From Allokutzneria sp. NRRL B-24872 (GTDB taxonomy: Bacteria > Actinomycetota > Actinomycetes > Mycobacteriales > Pseudonocardiaceae), in NCBI RefSeq assembly GCF_002155965.1, contig NZ_MUMH01000085.1:62001-126000 (forward strand): a stretch of 64,000 nt of DNA, given 5' to 3'. The notes beneath the pieces were generated by a model. It was not told the DNA's origin. It ran no database searches and saw only the letters and a list, made by a program, of their open reading frames with translations. The position numbers and the translations under genes are program-made. Every line of letters starts with the position of its first letter. Within the stretch, counting starts at the first letter, position 1. Of the stretch, positions 8,255 through 15,697 are shown one piece after another.

Positions 8255-9331
8255 TCAGTGGTCGCGGCCCGTCACGAGTGAGAAGAGCGCGCGCAGCTCG
8301 GCGCCAGCGACCGGTTCGGGGCCGACCTCCTCAAGCGCGTGCAGGGCGGCCTGCGCGCAGCGCTGCGCCTCTTGGCGCGCCCAGTCCCTGCCGCCCGCCA
8401 CCTCGACCAGGTGCGCGGCGCGCTCGACCTCGGCGGGGGTGAGGGCGCGGTCGAGCCGGTACAGCTCGGCCAGCTCCGCCCCGGCGGCGGTGCCGGAGTC
8501 CAGCGCCGCCACCACGGGCAAGGACTTCTTGCGGTTCGCCAGATCGCTGCCGACCGGCTTGCCGACCACGTCCGGATCGCCCCAGATGCCCAACAGGTCG
8601 TCGACCACCTGGAAGGCCATGCCCAGGTGCTCGCCCACCCGCTGGAACGCGTCCACCTGCGCGTCGCTGCCGCCGCCGGTCACCGCGCCGAGCGCGCACG
8701 CGCAGCCCAGCACGGCAGCGGTCTTGCCAGCGGCCATGGCCTGGCACTCGGCCATGCTGACCCGCTCGCGCCCGGGGAAGTCGGTGTCCGCGCTCTGGCC
8801 GTCCATCAGGCGGCACAGCGTGAGCGCCATCGTTCGCACGGCTCGGACCGACGCCGTGCCACCGCCGTCGGTGAGCACCCGCATTGCCAAGGCCCACAAC
8901 GCGTCCCCGGCCAGGATCGCCGACGGGACCCCGAAGACCGCCCACGCGGTCGGCCGGTTCCTGCGCGTCTTGTCGCCATCGATGATGTCGTCGTGCAGCA
9001 GGGAGAAGTTGTGCACCAGCTCCACCGACGTCGCCGCGAGCACCGCGTCCTCCGTGGCGCCTCCGACCGCTCGGGCCGATAACAGGGCCAGCGCGGGGCG
9101 GAGCCACTTGCCGCCGTTGTCGTCGGCGCGCGGCCGGCCGTGCTCGTCCTGCCAGCCGAAGTGGTAGGCGGCGACCCGCCGCACCGGCTCCGGCAGCGTG
9201 TCCACCGCCGCGCGCACCGTGGGCTCGACCGCCGCGCGACATTTCGCGAGGAGCGTCGCCACGTCCGTCGTTCTGGGGTCGTGGCTGGTCGTGGCCGTGA
9301 GACGGACCTTCTCGTCCGGGTTTGCCGTCAT
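8255..9331 (-). CDS. Polyprenyl diphosphate synthase (isoprenyl transferase, GGPPS-like)
   Basis: Trans-isoprenyl chain elongation enzyme, 358 residues. GGKWLRPALALL, the first Asp-rich motif in LLHDDIIDGDKTRR, and the second in FQVVDDLLGIWGD followed by GKPVGSDLANRKKSLPVV are all present, so it should bind two Mg-diphosphate substrates and be active. Product length cannot be read with certainty; geranylgeranyl or a similar chain is likely. No terpene cyclase, P450 or carotenoid gene adjoins, so the pathway is unknown. A run of six T on the coding strand follows the stop, a possible terminator tail without a convincing stem. Confidence 0.9.
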   Translation of the reverse strand: MTANPDEKVRLTATTSHDPRTTDVATLLAKCRAAVEPTVRAAVDTLPEPVRRVAAYHFGWQDEHGRPRADDNGGKWLRPALALLSARAVGGATEDAVLAATSVELVHNFSLLHDDIIDGDKTRRNRPTAWAVFGVPSAILAGDALWALAMRVLTDGGGTASVRAVRTMALTLCRLMDGQSADTDFPGRERVSMAECQAMAAGKTAAVLGCACALGAVTGGGSDAQVDAFQRVGEHLGMAFQVVDDLLGIWGDPDVVGKPVGSDLANRKKSLPVVAALDSGTAAGAELAELYRLDRALTPAEVERAAHLVEVAGGRDWARQEAQRCAQAALHALEEVGPEPVAGAELRALFSLVTGRDH

Positions 9332-9492
9332 CGCGCCCAGGCCCTCCTTCGCGCCGCGCCGCCCTCGTCATCGGCCCCGGTGGGGCACGTGAGGAACGCT
9401 CACGAAGCACAACCCGGGCATGCGGTGCGAGCAACAGTATTCACAGACAGAAGAAGCCGTGAGGGGTATTGCGCCCGAGCGGGTGGCCGTAC

Positions 9493-10323
9493 TCACACGC
9501 CCATCTGGGCGAGTGTCAGCGAAGCGACGATGCCCAGATCGGCGCACACGTGCACGGCCAGGTTCCAGACGAAGCCGCGCGCGCTGAGCATCGCGAAGGC
9601 GCAGACCAGCCCGAACGCGGCCGAGGTGAGCACGCCGAGCCAGCCGCCGGGGTTCCCGCCGAGGTGGCTCAACCCGAACACCGCCGAGCCCAGCGCCAGC
9701 GCCGGGGCGAGCGGCATGACCTCGCGCGCCGCGCGCAACGCCGCGCCGCGGTACAGGAACTCCTCGGCCGCCGCGTTGATCAGGCAGCCCGCCAGCATCA
9801 CGGGCAGCCACGGCAGTACCGATGGCAGGTGGGCCAGCGCGCCGGAAGGCAGCTCCGCGAGGAAGAGGCCCGGCACGAGCAGGCACAACAGCGGGCCGAA
9901 GATCAGCCAGCCGCCCGCGCGCGGTGAACCGGGACGCAGGTGCAGCTCCTCCAGTGACCACCGCTGCCGCCGGGCGAGCAGCGCGGCGAGGCCGACCGAG
10001 ACCAGCTTGACGCTGTTCACCGCGAGGAACGCGACCGGGATCGGCAGGCTCGTGAGCGCCCCCGTCACCCCGGGTAGCGACGTGATCAGCGACGTCAGCC
10101 AGCCGAAGACCGATGTCGCGGCGAACAGCAGCAGGAGCGGCCTCGCGGTGCCCCACGCGGGGACCGCGCTCATCAGCAGCAGGGTCGCCGTGCCCGCGAC
10201 GCCGACCGCGGCCGACCAGCTCGAATCGCTCAGCGCCGCGGGAACCCCACTGGCCAGCAGGCCCGCGAAACAGCAGGCGAGCGTCGGGGAAAGACCGGAA
10301 AACCGCTGCTCAACGGCATGCAT
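9493..10323 (-). CDS. CPBP family intramembrane metalloprotease
   Basis: About 276 residues with some eight hydrophobic segments. The CPBP (Abi/Rce1) active-site motifs are in order: E-E-F-L-Y-R-G, then FGLSHLGG, then WNLAVHVCADLG. By family it is a membrane-embedded protease; related proteins process prenylated peptides or give bacteriocin immunity. ATG 10323 is chosen over ATG 10329 because AGGAGG lies 8 bases before the former but only 2 before the latter. Divergent from a TetR gene across a gap holding two identical operator-like palindromes, so it is the probable target of that repressor. Confidence 0.88.
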   Translation of the reverse strand: MHAVEQRFSGLSPTLACCFAGLLASGVPAALSDSSWSAAVGVAGTATLLLMSAVPAWGTARPLLLLFAATSVFGWLTSLITSLPGVTGALTSLPIPVAFLAVNSVKLVSVGLAALLARRQRWSLEELHLRPGSPRAGGWLIFGPLLCLLVPGLFLAELPSGALAHLPSVLPWLPVMLAGCLINAAAEEFLYRGAALRAAREVMPLAPALALGSAVFGLSHLGGNPGGWLGVLTSAAFGLVCAFAMLSARGFVWNLAVHVCADLGIVASLTLAQMGV

Positions 10324-10343
10324 GCACATCTCCTCCTAGTAAT

Positions 10344-10385
10344 TAGCACAGCTGTGATAGAGCGAAGCTAGCACAGCTGTGATAG
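10344..10385. promoter_or_regulatory. Two identical operator-like repeats between CPBP protease and TetR genes
   Basis: TAGCACAGCTGTGATAG occurs at 10344-10360 and again at 10369-10385, 25 bp apart. Each contains the perfect palindrome CACAGCTGTG, extended as TAnCACAGCTGTGnTA. The second copy overlaps the AGGAG ribosome-binding site of the TetR gene and the first lies just behind that of the protease gene, so a bound repressor could block both divergent transcripts. Confidence 0.82.
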
Positions 10386-10394
10386 GAGTTGGGC

Positions 10395-11006
10395 ATGCCG
10401 ATCGACCACGACCAGCGCCGCGCCGACCTCGCCGACGCCGTCTGGCGGATCGTGCTGCGCGAGGGGGTGCCCGCGGCTTCCGTGCGCGGCGTCGCCCGCG
10501 AGGCCGGGCTGTCGACGGGCTCGGTGCGCTACTTCTTCGCCACCCAGGACGAGCTGCTGCGCTTCGCGATGCGGGAGGTCGTCAGCCGGGCCGAGCGCCG
10601 CGTCCAGGCCGGGGTCGAGTGGCGCACGCGCGAGGTCGGCGAGGGCGATCCGATCGCCGCCGGGGTCGATCTGCTCAAGCAGGTGCTCCCGCTGGACGCC
10701 GACCGGCTCACCGAGGCGCGCGTGTGGTTCGCCTTCACCGCGCACGGCACCACCGATCCCGAGGCCCGGGGGATTCGCCAGGAGGCCGACGAGGGCGTGA
10801 AGGGCTTGTGCCGCACGTGCGTCAGCGATCTCGACGGGCTCGGGCTGCTCGGCGCCGGGCGCGAGGTCGACGTGGAGGCCGAGCGGCTGTGGGCGCTGCT
10901 GGACGGCCTCACCCTGCACGTCCTGCTCGCGCCTGAGCCGCCCGGCACCGACGCGGTCGCCGCGGTGCTGGATCGGCACCTACGTGATCTGACGCTCAAC
11001 ACTTAG
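10395..11006 (+). CDS. TetR family transcriptional regulator
   Basis: 203 residues. The N-terminal helix-turn-helix (about 10-55) reads RRADLADAVWRIVLREGVPAASVRGVAREAGLSTGSVRYFFATQDELLRFA, with the usual G-x-x-x-G-S-V-R-Y-F-F turn; the rest is the helical ligand and dimer domain (TetR_C_6-like). AGGAG at 10384-10388 fits ATG 10395; an in-frame TTG at 10389 would be too close. It probably represses itself and the divergent protease through the duplicated 17-bp sites. Its stop codon lies inside the operator of the next regulator. Confidence 0.9.
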   Translation: MPIDHDQRRADLADAVWRIVLREGVPAASVRGVAREAGLSTGSVRYFFATQDELLRFAMREVVSRAERRVQAGVEWRTREVGEGDPIAAGVDLLKQVLPLDADRLTEARVWFAFTAHGTTDPEARGIRQEADEGVKGLCRTCVSDLDGLGLLGAGREVDVEAERLWALLDGLTLHVLLAPEPPGTDAVAAVLDRHLRDLTLNT

Positions 11007-11042
11007 CCCTTGCGCTAAGTTTCCTGCCGAGTCATACTTAGC
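11001..11042. promoter_or_regulatory. Three half-sites of an ArsR-type operator
   Basis: ACTTAGC at 11001-11007 faces GCTAAGT at 11014-11020, and a third ACTTAGC lies at 11036-11042, four bases before the ArsR start. Arms of 7 bp with a short spacer suit a winged-helix dimer, so autorepression of the arsR-SRPBCC-RibD operon is likely. The first arm covers the TAG of the preceding TetR gene. Confidence 0.72.
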
Positions 11043-11045
11043 CGC

Positions 11046-11399
11046 ATGGCACAGTATTCGGCGGAGGTGGACGGCGTGTTCGTCGCGCTCGCCGACCCGA
11101 CCCGGCGAGAGGTGATCCGACGCCTCGGTCGTGGTCCGACGAGCGTGGGCGAGCTGGCCCGCGAGTTCCCGATGACCCTGCCGTCCTTCATGAAGCACGT
11201 GCGGACGCTGGAGGACAGCGGCCTCATTCGCACCGCCAAGCGGGGTCGCGTGCGCACGTGCACGCTGGACCGCGACCGCCTCGCCGTCGTCGACGACTGG
11301 CTCACGGAGCAGCGCCGGGTCTGGGAAGAGCGCACCGACCGGCTCGACAGCTTCGTCACCGGCCACCAAGCACAGCAAAAGAAAGAGGAACAGCCGTGA
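11046..11399 (+). CDS. ArsR family regulator (SRPBCC-linked type)
   Basis: Winged helix-turn-helix protein of 117 residues: VFVALADPTRREVIRRLGRGPTSVGELAREFPMTLPSFMKHVRTLEDSGLIRTAKRGRVRTCTL. No cysteine-pair metal site is present in the alpha-3 region, so it is not an arsenic/cadmium sensor; this subgroup is typically co-transcribed with AHSA1/SRPBCC proteins and senses an unknown ligand. The TGA overlaps the next GTG (GTGA). Controlled, it seems, by the three half-sites just upstream. Confidence 0.88.
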   Translation: MAQYSAEVDGVFVALADPTRREVIRRLGRGPTSVGELAREFPMTLPSFMKHVRTLEDSGLIRTAKRGRVRTCTLDRDRLAVVDDWLTEQRRVWEERTDRLDSFVTGHQAQQKKEEQP

Positions 11400-11872
11400 A
11401 CCCCGATCTCGACCTCGTCCTGGACCGCGTCATCCGCGCTCCCCGCGCCGTCGTGTGGAGCGCGTGGACCGAGCCGTCCAGCTTCGCGCAGTGGTGGCTG
11501 CCCGCGCCGACCGTCTGCCGCGTCGACCGCCTCGACGTCCGGCCCGGCGGCGGGCTCGTCACGCGGATGAGCGAGGACGGCGTGGACTTCCAGCCGCACA
11601 TGGACGCGAGCTTCCTCGTCGTGGACGAGCTGGAGCGCATCGTCTTCACCAACACCATCGACAGCGAGTGGCGCCCGGTCGCCCCCGCGCCGCTGCACAT
11701 GACGGCCGAGATCACCCTCGCCGACCACCCGGACGGCACCGACTACCGGATCGTCGTCCGGCACGGCGACCCGTCCTCCCGGGAGCGCCACCACGAGCTC
11801 GGCTTCTTCGACGGCTGGGGCTCGGTCACCGCTCAGCTGGCCGCTGTCGCGGAGGGTGTGGTCGTCCGATGA
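11396..11872 (+). CDS. SRPBCC (AHSA1/START-like) ligand-binding protein
   Basis: 158 residues. LVLDRVIRAPRAVVWSAWTEPSSFAQWWLPAPT opening and HHELGFFDGWGSVTAQLAAV ending are classic for the activator-of-Hsp90 homologue 1-like group of the SRPBCC fold, which forms a deep hydrophobic cavity. No enzymatic activity can be assigned. GTG 11396 overlaps the arsR stop and the TGA overlaps the next ATG, so three proteins are made in a coupled series; the ArsR/SRPBCC pair is a common actinobacterial toxin or stress module whose ligand is unknown. Confidence 0.88.
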   Translation: MNPDLDLVLDRVIRAPRAVVWSAWTEPSSFAQWWLPAPTVCRVDRLDVRPGGGLVTRMSEDGVDFQPHMDASFLVVDELERIVFTNTIDSEWRPVAPAPLHMTAEITLADHPDGTDYRIVVRHGDPSSRERHHELGFFDGWGSVTAQLAAVAEGVVVR

Positions 11873-12492
11873 AGATCGTCATCACCGAGTTCGTCACCCT
11901 CGACGGCGTCAGCCAGGGCCCCGGCTCGCCGGAGGAGGACACCAGCGACGGCTTCACCCGCGGCGGCTGGCTCGTGCCCCACATCGACGAGGTGTTCGTC
12001 AAGCGCACCTCGGAGTGGCTCGACCAGGCGGACGGCCTGCTGTTCGGGCGGCGGACCTACGAGGCCTTCGCGCGCGACTGGCCGGAGATCACCGACCCGA
12101 ACGACCCGTACACCGGGCGAATGAACTCGCTGCCGAAGTACGTCGTGACCAACACCCTCACCGAGGGCGCGTGGAACCCCACGACCGTCCTGCGCGGCGA
12201 CCCCCTCGCGACCGTCGCCGAGCTGAGGGCGCGCCCCGGCCGCGAACTCCAGATCCACGGCAGTTCGCGCCTGGCCAACGCCCTGCTGTCGGCTGGCCTC
12301 GTCGACGCGCTCCGGCTCGTCGTCGCCCCGGTCGTCATCGGCTCCGGACGACGCCTGCTCGACTCCGGCGCCCCGGTCGGCCTCCACCTCGTCGAGCACG
12401 AAGTGACCCCGAAAGGCTTGCTGCTCCTGCGCTACGAGACCACGGGCGCCGCCCGAACCGCCTCCTACGACGGCGTCACCGACTTCGTCTAG
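11869..12492 (+). CDS. Dihydrofolate reductase-like RibD C-terminal domain protein
   Basis: 207 residues with the DHFR-like fold of the RibD reductase domain: KIVITEFVTLDGVSQGPG, LLFGRRTYEAF, KYVVTNTL, ELQIHGSSRLANALLSAGLVDALRLVVAPVVIGSGRRLLD. The G-S-S/G-x-x-L-x-N-A-L motif fits NADPH binding. Stand-alone members are probably NADPH-dependent reductases of unknown substrate. Third gene of the ArsR operon, joined by an ATGA overlap. A similar but distinct gene lies convergent immediately downstream. Confidence 0.86.
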   Translation: MKIVITEFVTLDGVSQGPGSPEEDTSDGFTRGGWLVPHIDEVFVKRTSEWLDQADGLLFGRRTYEAFARDWPEITDPNDPYTGRMNSLPKYVVTNTLTEGAWNPTTVLRGDPLATVAELRARPGRELQIHGSSRLANALLSAGLVDALRLVVAPVVIGSGRRLLDSGAPVGLHLVEHEVTPKGLLLLRYETTGAARTASYDGVTDFV

Positions 12493-12511
12493 AGCCGTTG
12501 GTGGCGGGGGC

Positions 12512-13132
12512 TCAGCGGACCACGCGGTAGACGAGGTGCGTGACGGAGTCGGTGGGGCGCGATTCGAGCTGTTCGAGGTTGAGCGGGGGCACGCCGTCGA
12601 AGAGCCGCGTGCCCGCGCCGAGCGTGATGGGCACGATGTGCAGCCGCAGTTCGTCGATCAGCCCGGCGGCGAGGTACTGGTTCACGGTGCTCGCTCCGCC
12701 GTGGATGGAGATGTCACCGCCGTCGGCCGCTTCCCGCGCGCGCTCCATGGCGGCGTGGATGCCCTCGGTGACGAAGTGGAAGGTGGTGCCGCCGTCCATC
12801 AGCTGCGGCTCGCGCGCGTGGTGGGTGAGCACGAAGACGTCGGCGTGGTAGGGCGGGTTGTCGCCCCACCAGCCCTTCCACGCCCGGTCCCACTCACCGC
12901 GCACGGGGCCGAACATGTTGCGGCCCATGATGAACGCCTTGGACTTGGCCATCCGGCCCAGCTCGACCTCGTGCAGCTCGCGCGGTTCGACGTACCAGGC
13001 GTGCAGCTTGTCGCCCCAGCCGTCGCCGCCGTCCTCGCCGAACGGGCGCTGTTCGGTCTGGTTGAGCCCGGCCGAGAACCCGTCGAGAGAAACGGAGAGA
13101 TCGCAGGTCACCTTGCCTGTGCGCGTCGTCAT
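12512..13132 (-). CDS. Second RibD-type dihydrofolate reductase-like protein
   Basis: About 206 residues: VTCDLSVSLDGFSAGLNQTEQRPFG, AFIMGRNMFGP, ADVFVLTHHAREP, ISIHGGASTVNQYLAAGLIDELRLHIVPITLGAGTRLFDG. The same fold as the protein encoded just downstream on the other strand but clearly a different subfamily (HGGASTVNQYL), so not a recent duplicate. ATG 13132 is taken as start; ATG 13159 is also possible and neither has a good ribosome site. The gene faces a LysR gene across about 75 bp and may be its target. Confidence 0.84.
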   Translation of the reverse strand: MTTRTGKVTCDLSVSLDGFSAGLNQTEQRPFGEDGGDGWGDKLHAWYVEPRELHEVELGRMAKSKAFIMGRNMFGPVRGEWDRAWKGWWGDNPPYHADVFVLTHHAREPQLMDGGTTFHFVTEGIHAAMERAREAADGGDISIHGGASTVNQYLAAGLIDELRLHIVPITLGAGTRLFDGVPPLNLEQLESRPTDSVTHLVYRVVR

Positions 13133-13206
13133 CGGCACAGCATCGAGCAGGCGCGACATGACGTCCAATGCCAATCCGGCACGCGATCCATAGATAGCAT
13201 TGATGG

Positions 13207-14079
13207 ATGTTGAGCCTGGTCCACCTCAAGGTCCTGGCCGCGGTGTCCCGGCACGGCTCGGTGACGGAGGCGGCCAGGCAGCTGCACTACTCGCAGCCCT
13301 CGGTCAGCCACCACCTGGCCCGGCTGGAGGCGGCGACCGGGGTCAAGCTGGTGCAGCGGGTCGGCCGCGGCATCCGCCTGACCCCGGAGGGCGTGCTGCT
13401 GGCCAACCGCGCCGCCGAGATCGTCGGGCGGGTCGACGCCGCGAGCACCGAGCTGGCCGCGCACGTCGACCTGCGCGCGGGCCGGGTTCGCTTGGCCGCC
13501 AACGCTTCCGCGCTGAGCACGATCGTGCCGAAGGCGACGGCCGCGCTGGCGCGAGCGCACCCCGGGCTCCAGCTGAGCCTGTTCGACCGCCACCCCGACG
13601 ACTCGGCGCGGATGCTGCGGCACGGCGAGATCGACGTCGCGCTCGCCTTCCGCCCCAAGGACTCTGTCAACGACGAGGAGGACGGCCTGCGCCGCGTCCA
13701 CGTCGGCGAGGACTCGATCTACCTGATCAGCACGCGACCCGATGACAGCCTCGCGAACCACCGCGACTCCGCGTGGATCGGCGGCTGCGAGCGGTGCCTG
13801 GCGGAGCTGAACGCGGCGTGCGGGCGAGTGGGTTTCGTGCCCCGCATCGCCTCGCACAGCGACGACATGGTTGTGGTGCAAGCACTTGTGGCGGCGGGCG
13901 CGGGCGTCACGACACTGCCGGGCCTTGCGCTGCGAGCCCACCGCCATCCCGGCGTGCACGCCGCCGAGATCGTCGGTTCACGCCGCGAGATCTACGCCGC
14001 GACCTACGGCGACCCGCCCGATCCGCCCGCCGTCGCCGCCGTGCTGGACGCGCTCAGCACGGCGGCCGCGACGCTGTGA
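13207..14079 (+). CDS. LysR family transcriptional regulator
   Basis: 290 residues. The N-terminal helix-turn-helix is LVHLKVLAAVSRHGSVTEAARQLHYSQPSVSHHLARLEAATGVKLVQRVGRGIRLTPEG; the periplasmic-binding-like effector domain follows (about 90-290). ATG 13207 begins the typical LysR opening MLSLVHLKVL. The short gap to the divergent RibD-like gene holds ATAGATAGCATTGATGGAT but no clean T-N11-A palindrome. The 3' end overlaps the convergent sigma factor gene by 26 bases. Effector unknown. Confidence 0.88.
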   Translation: MLSLVHLKVLAAVSRHGSVTEAARQLHYSQPSVSHHLARLEAATGVKLVQRVGRGIRLTPEGVLLANRAAEIVGRVDAASTELAAHVDLRAGRVRLAANASALSTIVPKATAALARAHPGLQLSLFDRHPDDSARMLRHGEIDVALAFRPKDSVNDEEDGLRRVHVGEDSIYLISTRPDDSLANHRDSAWIGGCERCLAELNAACGRVGFVPRIASHSDDMVVVQALVAAGAGVTTLPGLALRAHRHPGVHAAEIVGSRREIYAATYGDPPDPPAVAAVLDALSTAAATL

Positions 14080-15253
14080 GCCTGCGCGCCTCCAGGAAGC
14101 TCCGCTCGGTGTCGTTGGTGGCCAACGCGATCGCCTCGTCATAGGCCGCGACGGCCTCGACGGAGCGGTCGAGCCGGGTGAGCAGGTCCGCGCGCGTCGC
14201 GTGCAGCAGGTGGTAGCCCGGCAGGTCCAGCTCGTCCACGATGGCCAGCGCGAGCGCGGGGCCGTGCACCTCGGCGACGGCGACCGCGCGGTTGAGCGCC
14301 ACGACCGGCGTCGGCGTGAGCTCCAAGAGCTGGTCGTAGAGCGCCAGCACCTGCGTCCAGTCGGTGGCCGGACCGTCGGTGTGCACGGCGTTGATCGCGG
14401 CCTGCACCTGGTACGGCCCCGGCTGGCCGCGCCGCAGGCACTGGCGCACGAGCGCGTGCCCCTCGGCGATCAGCTCCCGGTTCCACAGCGCCCGGTCCTG
14501 CTCGGCGAGCACGACCAGCTCACCGTCGCGCCCCACCCGCGCCGGGCGCCGCGCCTCGGTGAGCACCAGCAGCGCGAGCAACCCGATCACCTCCGGCTCA
14601 TCGGGCATCAGCTCCGCGAGCGACCGCGCCAGGCGGATCGCCTCCTGGCTCAGATCCGTGCGCAGCAGCTGCCCCGACGTGGCCGCGTACCCCTCGTTGA
14701 ACACCAGGTAGAGCACGGCGAGCACCGAGGACAGGCGGTCGGGCAGCTCCGCGGCCTCGGGCACGCGGTAGGGGATGCCCGCATCGCGGATCTTCTTCTT
14801 CGCGCGCACGATCCGTTGCGCCACAGTGGTTTCCGGGATCAGGTAGGCCCGCGCGATCTCGGCCGTCCCCAGCCCGCCGAGCAGGCGCAGCGTCAGCGCC
14901 GTCCGCGCGAGCGGGGCCAGCGCCGGGTGGCAGCAGGTGAAGATCAGGCGGAGCTGGTCGTCGCGCACGGGGCCCACCTCCTCCGGCTCATCGGGTTGGT
15001 GCAGCAGCTGCGCCTGCGCGTGGCGAGCCTCCCGGGTGGATTCGCGGCGCAGGCGGTCGATCGCCCGGTTGCGGGCGGTGGTCACGATCCACGCGCCGGG
15101 ATTGGGCGGCGGCGCTTCGCCCCACTTCTGCACGGCCACCGCGAACGCGTCCTGCACGGCCTCCTCGGCCAGCCCGATGTCGCCGAGCACCCGCGTCAGC
15201 GTGGCGACGCAGCGGCCGTACTCCGCGCGGTAGACCTCGTCCAGCCGCGCCAC
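14054..15253 (-). CDS. ECF sigma factor with C-terminal helical extension (ECF42 type)
   Basis: About 399 residues. Region 2 (LDEVYRAEYGRCVATLTRVLGDIGLAEEAVQDAFAVAVQKW...ARNRAIDRLRR) and region 4 (ALTLRLLGGLGTAEIARAYLIPETTVAQRIVRAKKKI) are followed by a long SnoaL-free TPR-like tail (YLVFNEGYAA, ALYDQLLELTPTPVVALNRAVAVAEV, ERSFLEARR). Together with the adjacent DGPF protein this defines the ECF42 group, in which the tail takes part in control and no classic anti-sigma is used. GTG 15253 follows the YCII stop by 2 bases; GTG 15265 is an alternative. Confidence 0.88.
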   Translation of the reverse strand: MARLDEVYRAEYGRCVATLTRVLGDIGLAEEAVQDAFAVAVQKWGEAPPPNPGAWIVTTARNRAIDRLRRESTREARHAQAQLLHQPDEPEEVGPVRDDQLRLIFTCCHPALAPLARTALTLRLLGGLGTAEIARAYLIPETTVAQRIVRAKKKIRDAGIPYRVPEAAELPDRLSSVLAVLYLVFNEGYAATSGQLLRTDLSQEAIRLARSLAELMPDEPEVIGLLALLVLTEARRPARVGRDGELVVLAEQDRALWNRELIAEGHALVRQCLRRGQPGPYQVQAAINAVHTDGPATDWTQVLALYDQLLELTPTPVVALNRAVAVAEVHGPALALAIVDELDLPGYHLLHATRADLLTRLDRSVEAVAAYDEAIALATNDTERSFLEARRLTASRPPC

Positions 15254-15255
15254 GC

Positions 15256-15615
15256 TCAGGCCCACTGCGCGTCTTCGAACGGGCGCACCTCGATCGGGCA
15301 GCCGCAGGCCAACGCGCACTTCTCGGCCCAGCGCAGCGCTTGGTCGAGGTCGGCGCACTCCAGCACCCAGAAGCCGCCGAGCTGCTCCTTGGTCTCGGCG
15401 AACGGGCCGTCGGTGATCGTGGTGCTGAAGCCGTCCTGGGGGCGGATGACCGTGGTGGCGTGCGAGGACCGCAGGCCACCGACGAACACCCACGACCCGG
15501 TCGCGCGCATCTCGTCGGTGACCTTCTCGGTCCGGGCCATCTGCGCGTGGAACTCCTCGTCGGAGGGCGCGGGCGCGGTCTCGTCGAGCTGGACGGCGAG
15601 CAGGTACTTCTTCAC
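15256..15615 (-). CDS. YCII/DGPF-domain protein, partner of the ECF42 sigma factor
   Basis: 119 residues, KKYLLAVQLDETAPAPSDEEFHAQMARTEKV, then TTITDGPFAETKEQLGGFWVLECADLDQALRWAEKC, with the D-G-P-F signature and the YCII fold (dimeric alpha/beta ferredoxin-like). GTG 15615 is preferred because GAGGGAG precedes it by about 5 bases; the frame extends upstream without a site. Homologues are always found beside ECF42 sigma factors and are thought to be part of the regulon or its control. Co-transcribed with the sigma gene. Confidence 0.88.
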   Translation of the reverse strand: MKKYLLAVQLDETAPAPSDEEFHAQMARTEKVTDEMRATGSWVFVGGLRSSHATTVIRPQDGFSTTITDGPFAETKEQLGGFWVLECADLDQALRWAEKCALACGCPIEVRPFEDAQWA

Positions 15616-15697
15616 GGCGGACTCCCTCGGGGTGGACTGCGTCTCACCTTGTCCACGAACGGGCTCGACGCCATTCGACACCCCGAGGAGAAAAGAT

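Noticed and set aside
8255-9331. A terpene biosynthetic cluster around the polyprenyl synthase
   Set aside because: No cyclase, P450, phytoene synthase or MEP gene is present within reach.
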